Assembly (NCBI RefSeq): GCF_030816295.1
Contig: NZ_JAUSXV010000001.1
Coordinates: forward strand, 3,286,001-3,350,000
Direction: 5' to 3'
DNA from: Microbacterium natoriense
GTDB lineage: Bacteria > Actinomycetota > Actinomycetes > Actinomycetales > Microbacteriaceae
DNA: 64,000 nucleotides
The translations under genes were made by a program, and so were the position numbers. The notes below the pieces were generated by a model that was given only the letters and a program-made list of their open reading frames with translations, ran no database searches and had not been told where the DNA came from. Position 1 is the stretch's first letter, and each line of letters begins with the position of its first letter. Below, in pieces: positions 1 to 9,441 of the stretch.

Positions 1-2379
1 CTTCGAACCCGCCGGCACACCCTCGCCGCGATAGTCGTCGACCAGACGCAGCGATTCCAGAAGCGGACCCGCGCCCTCGACGAGCGCCGCACGCAGCTCG
101 GCTGCGGGCAGATCGGCCGCTACGGTGAGCGACACGTCCTGCGTCGCGGCCGGGAAGCCCGACAGGGAGGCTGCGACGACCGACTCGCCCGCGAGCGACA
201 GAACGCCGTCGAGGTCGAGCTCGAGGACGGTTGCGCGTCCCGGCAGATCCGCGTCGGCGGCTACGTCGGGGTGCAGTTCTCCCACGTAGCCGACCGTGGA
301 CTCACCGACCCGCAGCACACCCGTGCGTCCCGGGTGGAGAGCCGCGCGCTGGCTCTGCTCGACGTCGATCTCTACGCCTGCGGCAGCGGCGATCACGCCT
401 ATGGCGTCGAGCGCTTCGGCCAGGCCGGCCGGCTCGGCCGGGCGTCCCGGCTGGCGCGCGGACACGTTTCCGGTGAGAAGAGCCGCGATGTGGCGGTGCT
501 GCGGCGGGATCGACGCGTTGAGCTCGGCGAGCTTGTCGTCACTCGGCCGCGCTCCGAGCGGCGGCACATCGTCGGTGCCGTAGACCACCCCGGGCTCGGG
601 CAGGAACACGACGCCGGTCTCGAAGATCGCCAGATCCGTGAAGCCGCGCGAGATGTTGCGGTGCGCGATCTGCAGAAGGCCGGGGATCAGCGAACGACGC
701 AGGAACGGCGCCTGACCGTCGAGCGCGTTGGCGAGACGGATGCTGGGCAGCTTCTCGCCGGAGGCGGATCCGTGCAGGTCGTTCTGGACATCGCTCGTGA
801 ACGGGAAGGAAGAGGTCTCGACGAAGCCCGCCGCGGCGAGGGCGTTCGAGACGCGACGACGGCCCTGCTGGTGCGCGGTGAGGCCGCGACCCGACGGCGG
901 GGTGGGCAGGACCGAGGGGATGCGATCGAGCCCGTGGATGCGGGCGACCTCTTCTGCGAGCGTCCATTTGTCGGTGAGGTCGGGACGCCAGGTCGGGGGG
1001 ATGACGACCCAGTGGTCCTCCCCCGTCGTGACCTCGGCACCGATCGTCTCCAGTGCACCCGTGATCTCGGCATCCGTGTAGTCCACGCCGATGAGCCTTT
1101 GCACGAACCCGGCCGGCAGCTCGATCTCGCCGACGAAGACCTCGGAGAACAGCGCGCCGCCCTCGTCGGTGAGCGTGCCGCCCGCGAGCTCGACCATCAG
1201 ATCGGCGGCACGGCGGGCCGCGACGAACGGGATCAGCGGGTCGACGCCGCGTTCGAAGCGCTTGGACGCCTCGCTGGGCAGCTTGTGGCGACGAGCCGAC
1301 CGCGCGATCGTGATCGGGTCGAAGGTCGCCGCCTCGATCAGCACGTTGCGGGTCGCATCGTTCATCTCGGTGGTGCCGCCGCCCATGACGCCCGCGATGC
1401 CGATCGGACCGGACTCGTCGGTGATCAGCAGATCCTCGACGTGCAGCGCGCGGTCCTGACCGTCGAGAGTCGTGATCTTCTCGCCGGAGGTCGCGCGGCG
1501 GACGGTGATGCCCCCGCTCAGCGTGTCGAGGTCGTAGCCGTGCAGCGGCTGTCCGAGCTCGAGCATCACGTAGTTCGTGATGTCGATCAGGATGCCGAGC
1601 GATCGCATGCCGGCCAGCGACAGCCGGGCGATCATCCACGGCGGAGTCGGACGCGAGGGGTCGACATCGCGAACGACGCGCGTGACGAACTCGGTGGCGC
1701 CCGGTCGACCGCGCACCGGAGCCCGGTCGTCGATGATCGCGGTGTGGCCGGTGCCCGGCTGCAATTCCGCGAAGTCGCGGTCGGCCGGGTCACGGAAGGA
1801 AGCGCCGGTGGCGTGCGAGTACTCGCGCGCGACTCCGCGCAGGGAGAACGCGTATCCGCGGTCGGGGGTGACGTTGATCTCCACCGCGACGTCGTCGAGA
1901 CCCAGCAGGGCGATCGCATCGGTGCCGACGGGCGCGTCGATGCCGAGATCGGCGAGGACGAGGATGCCGTTGTGCTCGTCGCCGAGCCCCAGCTCTCGAG
2001 CCGAGGCGATCATGCCGTCGGAGACGTGGCCGTAGGTCTTGCGCGCGGCGATCGGGAACGGGCCGGGCAGCACGGCGCCGGGCAGGGTCACGACGACCTT
2101 GTCTCCGGCGACGAAGTTGTGGGCACCGCAGACGATCCCCCGGACGCCGCCGTGCGCTTCGCCGACATCGACCTGGCACCAGTTGATGGTCTTGCCGTTC
2201 GACTGGGCTTCGGCCTCGAGCGAGACGACCTGACCGACGACGACCGGGCCCGAGATCTCGAAGCGGTGGACGTCCTCCTCTTCGAATCCGACCGACACCA
2301 TCGCCGCGAGGACGTCCTCGGGCGTGGCATCCGCTGCCAGATCGACGTACTCACGCAACCACGAAAGCGGGACGCGCAT
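1..2379 (-). CDS. pheT: Phenylalanyl-tRNA synthetase beta subunit, 3' end cut by window edge
   Basis: The frame is open from an ATG at 2379 to base 1, giving 793 residues of a protein that is usually about 830-840 long, so only the C-terminal end is missing. The translation starts MRVPLSWLREYVDL and has the N-terminal EMAP-like tRNA-binding region, the B5 region around LPSEASKRFERGVD, and the start of the C-terminal anticodon-binding domain. The beta subunit recognises tRNA-Phe and edits mischarged Tyr in the alpha2beta2 enzyme. The start overlaps the pheS stop by one base (TGATG), so the two are translationally coupled. Long open frames on the opposite strand here are shadows. Confidence 0.97.
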   Translation of the reverse strand, partial: MRVPLSWLREYVDLAADATPEDVLAAMVSVGFEEEDVHRFEISGPVVVGQVVSLEAEAQSNGKTINWCQVDVGEAHGGVRGIVCGAHNFVAGDKVVVTLPGAVLPGPFPIAARKTYGHVSDGMIASARELGLGDEHNGILVLADLGIDAPVGTDAIALLGLDDVAVEINVTPDRGYAFSLRGVAREYSHATGASFRDPADRDFAELQPGTGHTAIIDDRAPVRGRPGATEFVTRVVRDVDPSRPTPPWMIARLSLAGMRSLGILIDITNYVMLELGQPLHGYDLDTLSGGITVRRATSGEKITTLDGQDRALHVEDLLITDESGPIGIAGVMGGGTTEMNDATRNVLIEAATFDPITIARSARRHKLPSEASKRFERGVDPLIPFVAARRAADLMVELAGGTLTDEGGALFSEVFVGEIELPAGFVQRLIGVDYTDAEITGALETIGAEVTTGEDHWVVIPPTWRPDLTDKWTLAEEVARIHGLDRIPSVLPTPPSGRGLTAHQQGRRRVSNALAAAGFVETSSFPFTSDVQNDLHGSASGEKLPSIRLANALDGQAPFLRRSLIPGLLQIAHRNISRGFTDLAIFETGVVFLPEPGVVYGTDDVPPLGARPSDDKLAELNASIPPQHRHIAALLTGNVSARQPGRPAEPAGLAEALDAIGVIAAAAGVEIDVEQSQRAALHPGRTGVLRVGESTVGYVGELHPDVAADADLPGRATVLELDLDGVLSLAGESVVAASLSGFPAATQDVSLTVAADLPAAELRAALVEGAGPLLESLRLVDDYRGEGVPAGSK

Positions 2380-3419
2380 CACACCACCATCCCGAACTGC
2401 TCGCTGAATCGGATATCGCCTTCTGCCATGTCGCGCATGTCCTGCACGTCGCTGCGGAACATGAGTCCGCGCTCGACGCCCATGCCGAACGCGAAGCCGC
2501 TGTACACGTCGGGATCGATGCCCGCGGCACGCAGCACGTTCGGGTTGACCATGCCGCAGCCACCCCACTCGATCCAGCGCGCGCCACCCTTGAAGGTCGG
2601 GTGCCACAGGTCGAGCTCGGCGGAGGGCTCGGTGAAGGGGAAGAAGTTCGTGCGGAACCGCGTCTTCGCCTCGGGGCCGAAGAGCTGGCGGGCCACATGG
2701 TCGAGCGTGCCCTTGAGGTGCGCCATCGAGATGCCCTTGTCGATCACGAGGCCCTCGAACTGGGTGAACACCGGCAGGTGCGTGGCGTCGAACTCGTCGG
2801 TGCGGTACACGCGGCCGGGGCACAGCACGTAGATGGGCAGCTCACGGTCGAGCATCGAACGCACCTGCACCGGGCTGGTGTGGGTCCGCATCACCAGGTG
2901 ACGCGAGGTCGGGTCGACGTAGAAGGTGTCCTGCTCCTGGCGGGCGGGGTGGTCGACATCGAAGTTCAGAGCGTCGAAGTTGAACCACTCGTGCTCGAGC
3001 TCGGGGCCTTCGGCGATCTCCCACCCCATGCCGACGAAGATGTCAGAGATCTGCTCGCTGAGCAGGGTGAGCGGATGCCGAGCCCCCACACGCGTGCGGG
3101 ACGGGACCGCGGTGATGTCGACGCGTTCGGCCTCGAGGCGGGCGGCGACCTCGGCGGCGGCCAGCTCCGCCTCCTTCGCGGCAAGCGCCTGCGTGACCTG
3201 CCCTCGGCCCTGGCCGACGAGCTTGCCGAACGCGGCCTTGTTCTCGGGCGCGACCTCTCGCATCGAGGCGTTCAGGATGGCGAGCGGCGATCCCTCTGCG
3301 ACGTGGGCGGCGCGAGCCGCCTTGAGCTCGGTCGTGTCGGCTGCCGCACCGATGGCCTCGAGGGCTGCGGCGACGGCGGCTTCGACCGCTTCTGGGGTGA
3401 TCTCTGGTGACTCAGACAC
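2379..3419 (-). CDS. pheS: Phenylalanyl-tRNA synthetase alpha subunit
   Basis: This 346-residue class II synthetase subunit catalyses Phe activation and transfer to tRNA-Phe. An N-terminal coiled-coil region (about 1-90) precedes the catalytic core. Motif 2 is seen as FRTNFFPFTEPSAE and motif 3 as GFAFGMGVERGLMFR near the C-terminus. The start is a GTG with no Shine-Dalgarno. A TAGACT hexamer eight bases upstream suggests a leaderless transcript, so pheST probably has its own promoter despite following gluD by only 42 bases. Confidence 0.97.
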   Translation of the reverse strand: MSESPEITPEAVEAAVAAALEAIGAAADTTELKAARAAHVAEGSPLAILNASMREVAPENKAAFGKLVGQGRGQVTQALAAKEAELAAAEVAARLEAERVDITAVPSRTRVGARHPLTLLSEQISDIFVGMGWEIAEGPELEHEWFNFDALNFDVDHPARQEQDTFYVDPTSRHLVMRTHTSPVQVRSMLDRELPIYVLCPGRVYRTDEFDATHLPVFTQFEGLVIDKGISMAHLKGTLDHVARQLFGPEAKTRFRTNFFPFTEPSAELDLWHPTFKGGARWIEWGGCGMVNPNVLRAAGIDPDVYSGFAFGMGVERGLMFRSDVQDMRDMAEGDIRFSEQFGMVV

Positions 3420-3433
3420 GAGAGTCGAGTCTA
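3417..3433 (-). promoter_or_regulatory. Leaderless promoter of pheS (-10 TAGACT)
   Basis: TAGACT lies at 3433-3428 on the minus strand, followed by 8 bases and the GTG start of pheS. There is no ribosome-binding site. The upstream hairpin at 3435-3450 falls in the -35/-10 spacer. Confidence 0.55.
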
Positions 3434-3434
3434 C

Positions 3435-3450
3435 CGGGGACGAGTCCCCG
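3435..3450 (-). terminator. Short hairpin between gluD and pheS
   Basis: CGGGGA and TCCCCG form a perfect 6-bp stem around a CGAG loop, 12 bases after the gluD stop. There is no U-run. It could weakly terminate the glu operon or be a structure or operator within the pheS promoter spacer. Confidence 0.35.
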
Positions 3451-3461
3451 ATCCACGCGGC

Positions 3462-4388
3462 TCAGAGCCCTTGAGCGCCTGAGCTGTTCCCGTCGTGCTT
3501 CCCGGCACGGCTCTGCAGCGCGATCGCCTCGGTGAGCGTCGCCTCGTCGTCGGCCGCGACGTTCGCCACCGGAGCCTGCGTCTTCGGCGAGCGCTTCACA
3601 CGACGCTGCATCCGATAGGCGATGTAGGAGAGCACGAGACAGACCGCCACGTACATCGTGCCGCCGACCATGGCCGACTGGATCAGCGGCGACCCGTACG
3701 GCGCCTGGTTGCCGATCTGGTTGATGACGAACAGCAGCTCCTGATACGTGATGATGAAGCCAAGAGCGGTGTCCTTGAGCGCCACGACGAGCTGCGCGAT
3801 GATCACCGGCATCATGGCGCGCACCGCCTGCGGCAGCAGGATCAGCCGCATCACGCCGCTCTTGCGCAGGCCGATCGCGTAACCGGCTTCCTTCTGCCCG
3901 CGGGGCAGTGACTCGACACCGGCGCGCAGCACCTCGGCCAGCACCGAGCCGTTGTACACGATCAGCGCGATCACGACGGCGAAGTAGGGCGGCACCTTTA
4001 CCCCGATGACCGGCAGACCGTAGTACAGCAGCATCATCAGCACGAGCACCGGAACCGCGCGCAGCACCTCGATGATCCATCTGACCGGCTCGCGCACCCA
4101 GGCGTGGTCTGACAGCCGTCCGATGCCGAGCAGGAAGCCGAGGACGATCGATCCGACGCCGGCGAGAGCGAAAGCGCCGAGTGTGCTCAGCAGTCCCTGT
4201 CCGAAGCGGACCCAGACCGTCGAGAACGTGAAGATGTTCCATTTCGCGGCGGTGAACTGGCCGGTCGCGTACAGTCGCCAGACGACCCACGCCAGCACCG
4301 CGAGAACGACGAGAACGGTGAGGACGCCGATGAGCCGGTTCCGGACGATCGCCTTGGGGCCCGGGACGTCGAAGAGTACGGAGCTCAT
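3462..4388 (-). CDS. gluD: Glutamate-type amino-acid ABC transporter permease (GluD-like)
   Basis: This 308-residue permease of the His/Glu/Gln family has about five membrane helices. Its EAA cytoplasmic loop is visible as EVLRAGVESLPRGQKEAG, which docks on the ATPase. A basic, Ala-rich cytoplasmic tail of about 45 residues follows. The ATG at 4388 was chosen because GGAGG lies nine bases upstream and because it overlaps the gluC stop as ATGA; an in-frame ATG at 4403 lacks this. With GluC it forms the channel of the importer. The substrate is inferred from family and context. Confidence 0.9.
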   Translation of the reverse strand: MSSVLFDVPGPKAIVRNRLIGVLTVLVVLAVLAWVVWRLYATGQFTAAKWNIFTFSTVWVRFGQGLLSTLGAFALAGVGSIVLGFLLGIGRLSDHAWVREPVRWIIEVLRAVPVLVLMMLLYYGLPVIGVKVPPYFAVVIALIVYNGSVLAEVLRAGVESLPRGQKEAGYAIGLRKSGVMRLILLPQAVRAMMPVIIAQLVVALKDTALGFIITYQELLFVINQIGNQAPYGSPLIQSAMVGGTMYVAVCLVLSYIAYRMQRRVKRSPKTQAPVANVAADDEATLTEAIALQSRAGKHDGNSSGAQGL

Positions 4389-5032
4389 CGTGCGATCCTC
4401 CACTTGTTCTCGAGATAGCGCTGCAGCCAGCCGAGCAGCAGCACGAGCCCCACGAAGACGACCATGACCCAGAGCAGCACCACCAGTGCGTTCTCACCGA
4501 CTTCGCTGAGGGATGCACGGATCGTGCCTAGATTGACGACCGAGAAGCCGGCCGCGACAGTCGTGTTCTTCATGAGGGCGATCAGCACGCTCATCATCGG
4601 CGGCACCACGGATCGCGTCGCCTGAGGCAGCACGACGAACCGCATCACCTGTCCGAAGTTCAGCCCGATCGCCCTCGCCGCCTCGGCCTGGCCGATCGGG
4701 ACGGTGTTGATGCCTGCGCGCAGCGCCTCGGCCACGTAGGTGGCGGTGTAGATACCGAGCGCCACGACCGCGAGAAGCGTGTAGTTCATCCGCTCCCCCA
4801 CCAGAATCGGCAGGCAGAAGGCGAAGAAGAACATCACCAGCGTGAGGGGGGTGTTGCGGATCCAGTTGACGTACACGCCGCCTACGATCCGCGCGATCGG
4901 CACCGGCGACACGCGCGCGGCGCCGACGATCAGTCCGAGCACGATGGCGATGAGACCGCCGCCGAAGAAGAGCACGAGGGTTCCCCGCAGCGCTTCGCCC
5001 CAGAGGTCGAGGTGGTCGGTGATGACTCCCAC
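4385..5032 (-). CDS. gluC: Glutamate-type amino-acid ABC transporter permease (GluC-like)
   Basis: This 215-residue inner-membrane permease has about five hydrophobic helices and the EAA loop (EALRAGINTVPIGQAEAARAIG). The start is a GTG preceded by AGGAG at five bases. It lies third in the order gluA-gluB-gluC-gluD. A very stable hairpin (5073-5102) separates it from gluB, so the two permease genes are probably expressed below the binding protein. The stop overlaps the gluD start. Confidence 0.9.
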   Translation of the reverse strand: MGVITDHLDLWGEALRGTLVLFFGGGLIAIVLGLIVGAARVSPVPIARIVGGVYVNWIRNTPLTLVMFFFAFCLPILVGERMNYTLLAVVALGIYTATYVAEALRAGINTVPIGQAEAARAIGLNFGQVMRFVVLPQATRSVVPPMMSVLIALMKNTTVAAGFSVVNLGTIRASLSEVGENALVVLLWVMVVFVGLVLLLGWLQRYLENKWRIAR

Positions 5033-5072
5033 TGATGCTCCTGTCGATTTCGGATGCTGATGCCGGACGGAC

Positions 5073-5102
5073 AGCGGGCGGCCGGATCTCCGGCCGCCCG
5101 CT
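5073..5102 (-). terminator. Strong intercistronic hairpin between gluB and gluC
   Basis: AGCGGGCGGCCGG (5073-5085) and CCGGCCGCCCGCT (5090-5102) form a perfect 13-bp GC stem with an ATCT loop, six bases after the gluB stop. There is no U-run. Such hairpins after binding-protein genes usually protect the upstream message or partly terminate, raising binding protein over permease. Confidence 0.7.
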
Positions 5103-5107
5103 CAGGG

Positions 5108-6025
5108 TCAACCGACCGGGTCGACCTTCGGCTGGGTCGCCTTGACGCCGGAGGCGCCCAGGTTGTTGTCGAAGATCTGCTGCCAGATGTCGCCACCGTC
5201 GGTCAGCTGCGTGTTGAAGTACTCCACCAGTGCGGTGTCGCCCTTCGCGATGCCGATGCCGTAGCGCTCTTCGCTGAACGGCTCGCCGACGACCTTGATC
5301 TGCTCGGGGGCCTGTGCCGCGTAGCCGATGAGGATCGCCTCATCGGTGGTGACGGCATCCACCTGTCCGTTCTTCAGGTCCTCGACGCACTTGGAGTATG
5401 TGTCGTACTCCTTGGTCGGCACCTCGGGGTAGTTCGTCTTGATGTTCTGGATCGGCGTCGATCCCGTCGCCGAGCAGACCGTGGTCGAGGAGTCGAGGTC
5501 GTCGACGCTCTTGATCTTGCTGTCGGACGCGACGAGAAGGCCCTGACCGGTGATGAAGTAGGGACCCGCGAAGGAGATCTGCTCCTTGCGCTTGTCGTTG
5601 ATCGAGTAGGTGCCGACGTAGTAGTCGATGTCGCCGTTCACGATCGCCTGCTCGCGGTTCGCCGAGGCGATCGCCTGGAACTCGATCTTCTCGGGGTCGA
5701 CGCCGAGTGATGCGGCCATCCACCGGGCGATGTCGACGTCGAAGCCGGTGCGCTCGTTCGTCACCGGGTCGAGGTAGCCGAGACCGGGCTGGTCTTCCTT
5801 GACGCCCACCTTGATGGTGCCGCTCGACGAGATCCGGTCGAACGTGGGGCTCCCGTCGATCTTGACGTCCTTCTCCACCGTCCACGGCGTGCTGTTCGAC
5901 GAAGGCTCCTCCTCCGTGCCGCCGCCGGTGCCGGTGCTGGTCGGCGTGCCGCTGTTGCAGGCGGTCAGCGCGAGCAGCGCTGCTGCCGCGATCCCGATTC
6001 CTGCCAGTGTCCGTGTGCGTCGCAT
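5108..6025 (-). CDS. gluB: Glutamate-type ABC transporter substrate-binding lipoprotein (GluB-like)
   Basis: This 305-residue binding protein has a lipoprotein signal (MRRTRTLAGIGIAAAALLALTAC, broken here for reading: Cys 23 is the lipidated residue in LTAC). A Ser/Thr/Gly linker follows, then a type-3 solute-binding fold with GTIKVGVKEDQPGLGYLDP and GFDVDIARWMA. It captures an amino acid outside the membrane and delivers it to GluCD. The start is ATG with GAAGGAG six bases upstream. Family context points to glutamate, but the ligand cannot be proven from sequence. Confidence 0.9.
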   Translation of the reverse strand: MRRTRTLAGIGIAAAALLALTACNSGTPTSTGTGGGTEEEPSSNSTPWTVEKDVKIDGSPTFDRISSSGTIKVGVKEDQPGLGYLDPVTNERTGFDVDIARWMAASLGVDPEKIEFQAIASANREQAIVNGDIDYYVGTYSINDKRKEQISFAGPYFITGQGLLVASDSKIKSVDDLDSSTTVCSATGSTPIQNIKTNYPEVPTKEYDTYSKCVEDLKNGQVDAVTTDEAILIGYAAQAPEQIKVVGEPFSEERYGIGIAKGDTALVEYFNTQLTDGGDIWQQIFDNNLGASGVKATQPKVDPVG

Positions 6026-6066
6026 GTGCGTCTCCTTCGTGTGCTGTGTGTGCAGGGCAGAAAAGT

Positions 6067-6813
<747 letters not shown>

Positions 6814-6918
6814 CATCTCTCCAAGCTAGCCACGTCGCTCGCGGGCTTCTAGGCCGCGCCTGCGACATTTACCCGTTCGTAACAGGGCGATCCGTCTACG
6901 CTGACATCCCACCGGGTC

Positions 6919-6951
6919 ACCCCACGTCCTGCCCCTAGCAGGCCGTGGGGT
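6919..6951 (-). terminator. Hairpin in the gluA upstream region
   Basis: ACCCCACG pairs with CGTGGGGT and, inside it across one mismatch, CCTGC pairs with GCAGG around a CCCTA loop. It lies between the TAXI gene and gluA. It may end the regulator operon or lie in the gluA leader; there is no U-run to decide. Confidence 0.5.
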
Positions 6952-7064
6952 CGCCTTGACTGCTGTCCTCAGCCCCCGGACGACGCAGTCAGGCTGGCAC
7001 CCGATCGGTGTGATCACTGATGCGATCGACCCCAGATTGGCAGAGCAGCGCACACGAGTGAGGC

Positions 7065-7084
7065 TTTCTTGAGGATTTCTTGAG
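7065..7084. promoter_or_regulatory. 11-bp-spaced direct repeats, candidate response-regulator site
   Basis: TTTCTTGAG occurs at 7065-7073 and again at 7076-7084, exactly 11 bases apart. Head-to-tail repeats at 11-bp spacing are the usual target of OmpR/PhoB-type regulators. The site is just past the TAXI stop and about 260 bases upstream of gluA, next to the gene for such a regulator. Confidence 0.45.
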
Positions 7085-7099
7085 ACTCACCGCCGGCAC

Positions 7100-8062
7100 T
7101 CACTCACGCATCCCGCGATAGAACCCGACCGCCCCGGGATGCAGATCGACAGGGCTCGTGAAGATCGCCTGTCGTCGGTCGAGCAGAGCAGCGGCCGGCA
7201 CCTGGGTCGCGATCCGCTGACGCGCGTCGAAGAGGGTGGAGAGGACGTCTCGGACGACCGCATCGGGTGTGGATGACGCGGTGATGAGGTAGTTGGGGAC
7301 CGCCATGGTCGGGGCGCTCTCGGTCAGTCCGTACGTGCCGACGGGGAGGTCCGCGGTGCGATAGGCGTTCGCGTAGCGTTCGTTGACCGCCGTGACCCAG
7401 GTCCGCTCTATCGGCAGCAGCCGCACGGGCTGGGTCGCTGCGAGCTCCTCGATGCCCGGCGTCGGCAGTCCGCCCACCCAGAAGAAGCCGTCGATGCTCC
7501 CCGAACGCATCGCGCCGATCGAATCGCTCAGACCGAGCTGCGGATCGTCGACCGTGTCGATGTCGACCCCCGCGGCGTCGAGAACCCGCGTCGCGATCAC
7601 ATTCACGCCGGAATCGCGCGCGCCCAGTGACACGGTCGCTCCGGCGAGGTCGGTGATCGAGTCGATGTCGGAGTCTCCCCGCACGACCACGTGCAGGTAC
7701 TCGTCGTACAGTCGCGCGATCGCGACGATCGGAAGCGCTTCGTCGAACGCTCCGGTCCCCATCTCGGCGTCGGCCGCAGCATCCGCCTGCGCGAATCCGA
7801 GCAGCGCCTCCCCCGTGCCGACGCGGCGGAGATTGTCGAGCGACCCGGCGGTCTGCTCCACCTGCATCGTGATGTCCAGCGCTTCCGACATGGTGTCGGC
7901 AATCCGCCCGCCGTAGTCGTAGTAGACGCCCGTCGGGCTGCCTCCGGCGATCGTGTAGGTCTGATCCGTCCACTCGCCGGCGCGAGACGCGCAGGCGCTC
8001 ATGGCCAGCATCGCGATCACCGTCAGCACCCCTGCCGCGACCCTCCGCCCTGTCGCCCTCAT
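7100..8062 (-). CDS. TAXI-family TRAP-type solute-binding lipoprotein, without transporter subunits
   Basis: This 320-residue protein has a lipobox (LAMSAC, Cys about 25) and the TAXI fold: YTIAGGSPTGVYYDYGG near the N-terminus, then VSLGARDSGVNVIATRVLDAAG and SIDGFFWVGGLPTP. TAXI proteins normally feed a fused DctQM TRAP permease, but none is present nearby. Its ATG overlaps the histidine-kinase stop as ATGA, so it is co-translated with the sensor. That suggests it binds a ligand, probably an acidic amino acid or dicarboxylate, and presents it to the kinase rather than to a transporter. The role is inferred. Confidence 0.85.
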   Translation of the reverse strand: MRATGRRVAAGVLTVIAMLAMSACASRAGEWTDQTYTIAGGSPTGVYYDYGGRIADTMSEALDITMQVEQTAGSLDNLRRVGTGEALLGFAQADAAADAEMGTGAFDEALPIVAIARLYDEYLHVVVRGDSDIDSITDLAGATVSLGARDSGVNVIATRVLDAAGVDIDTVDDPQLGLSDSIGAMRSGSIDGFFWVGGLPTPGIEELAATQPVRLLPIERTWVTAVNERYANAYRTADLPVGTYGLTESAPTMAVPNYLITASSTPDAVVRDVLSTLFDARQRIATQVPAAALLDRRQAIFTSPVDLHPGAVGFYRGMRE

Positions 8063-9438
8063 TCCGCGCGTCCGTCCCGCAGACGCAGCGCCACCCGCAG
8101 ACCTCCGCCGTCCGCCGGAGACACCAGAAGGTCTCCCCCGATCGAACGCATGAGGTCCGTCGCGATCGCGAGTCCGAGACCGCTGCCCGGCACGTCGTCG
8201 CCGTCCGCACCCCGCCAGAACCGATCGGCGGCCTGGACGGCCTGATCCGGAGTGAGGCCGGGTCCGTGGTCTCTCACGGTGATGCTGCACTCGACGCCGT
8301 CCCGTGCTGCGCGGAGATCGACGACGCCCCCGTCGGGTGAGAACTTCACGGCATTGTCGATGAGGGCGTCGAGAGCGCTCTCCACGATCATGCGGTCGGT
8401 GACGCTCAGCACGGCGTCGCCGCCGTCGGCGTTCAGCGTGACTCCGCGCTGCGCCGCGACCTCACGCCAGGCACCCGCGCGTCGCGCGGCGAGAGCCGTG
8501 AGGTCGACGGCGGAGAAGGTCGAATCGCCGCGCCCGCTTCGCGTGAGGGCGAGAAGCGTCTCCAGTATCTCCGTCATCCGCCGCCCCTCCTGCCGAGTCT
8601 CCTCGACGTCTCCGTCCCACTCGGGCCCCAGGCCGGTCGCGAGGTACTCGACGCGCAGCAGAAGGGCGTTGAGCGGATTGCGCAGTTCATGCGAGGCGTT
8701 GGCCGCGAATTCCTGCTGCCGCGCGACCACGCGTTCGATCTCGTCGGCCATGCCGTTGAACACCTGCGTCGCCCGGCGCAGTTCCGGCGGTCCCGTGTCG
8801 ACATCGACGCGAGCGTCCATCGCGCCGTGCTCGATCGCGACCATCGCTTCATCGAGTCGGCGCACGGGCGACAGCACCCATCGGGCGAGCTGGAACACCA
8901 GTCCGATTCCCAGAGCGATCGACACGACGGCGATCACGGCGAAGATCGTGACCTGCCTGGCGATGGCGACACGAGCCGCTTCGCCGGTCGCCGAGATCAT
9001 CACCGCGCCGATCACATCGCCGTCATCGAACACGGGCTCGACGAGCGACAGGTCTGCGACGACCCAGGGCTGCGCCGGCGTGGGGGTCTCCGCGCGGCGT
9101 CCGGAGAGTGCCTGAACGACCTGCTCGCCCTGCGTCTCGGACAGCGGACGGGACGACGCGATGTCGCTCGCCGCCCACACTCCTCCCGAGAGATCGAAGA
9201 CCGCGACCTGCGTGCCGTACACCTCCTGGAAGCGGGCGGCCTCGGCGTCGAACACGGCAGTGCTGCCCGCGAGAAGAGACTGTCGTGCGGTCGTCACGAA
9301 GTAGCCGAGGTCGCCGAGCTGCTGCGTGTAGAAGGTCTGCTGGATGCTGCGCGCGGCGCTCCAGCCCGCCGCGCCGCCGAGGGCCAGCAGCACGGCGATC
9401 AGCGGAACCAGGAAGACGACGACGAGTCGGGCGCGCAC
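8059..9438 (-). CDS. Membrane sensor histidine kinase, GluK-like
   Basis: This 459-residue kinase has a TM helix at about 5-25, an extracellular domain of about 140 residues, a second TM near 170-195, a HAMP region (LSPVRRLDEAMVAIEHG), the H-box FAANASHELRNPLNALLL and an ATPase domain with N-box DNAVKF, G1 DHGPGL and GSGLGLAIA. It phosphorylates the regulator encoded three bases upstream. In Streptomyces coelicolor a comparable pair, GluR-GluK, lies beside gluABCD and senses glutamate. The assignment here rests on that neighbourhood. Confidence 0.9.
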   Translation of the reverse strand: MRARLVVVFLVPLIAVLLALGGAAGWSAARSIQQTFYTQQLGDLGYFVTTARQSLLAGSTAVFDAEAARFQEVYGTQVAVFDLSGGVWAASDIASSRPLSETQGEQVVQALSGRRAETPTPAQPWVVADLSLVEPVFDDGDVIGAVMISATGEAARVAIARQVTIFAVIAVVSIALGIGLVFQLARWVLSPVRRLDEAMVAIEHGAMDARVDVDTGPPELRRATQVFNGMADEIERVVARQQEFAANASHELRNPLNALLLRVEYLATGLGPEWDGDVEETRQEGRRMTEILETLLALTRSGRGDSTFSAVDLTALAARRAGAWREVAAQRGVTLNADGGDAVLSVTDRMIVESALDALIDNAVKFSPDGGVVDLRAARDGVECSITVRDHGPGLTPDQAVQAADRFWRGADGDDVPGSGLGLAIATDLMRSIGGDLLVSPADGGGLRVALRLRDGRAE

Positions 9439-9441
9439 AGG

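Noticed and set aside
271..2832. Long plus-strand open frame opposite pheT/pheS
   Set aside because: It is an antisense shadow produced by high GC; the minus strand encodes full PheT/PheS with conserved motifs.
3420..3470. T-box leader for pheST
   Set aside because: The gap to gluD is only 42 bases, far too short for a T-box; the hairpin there is a simple stem.
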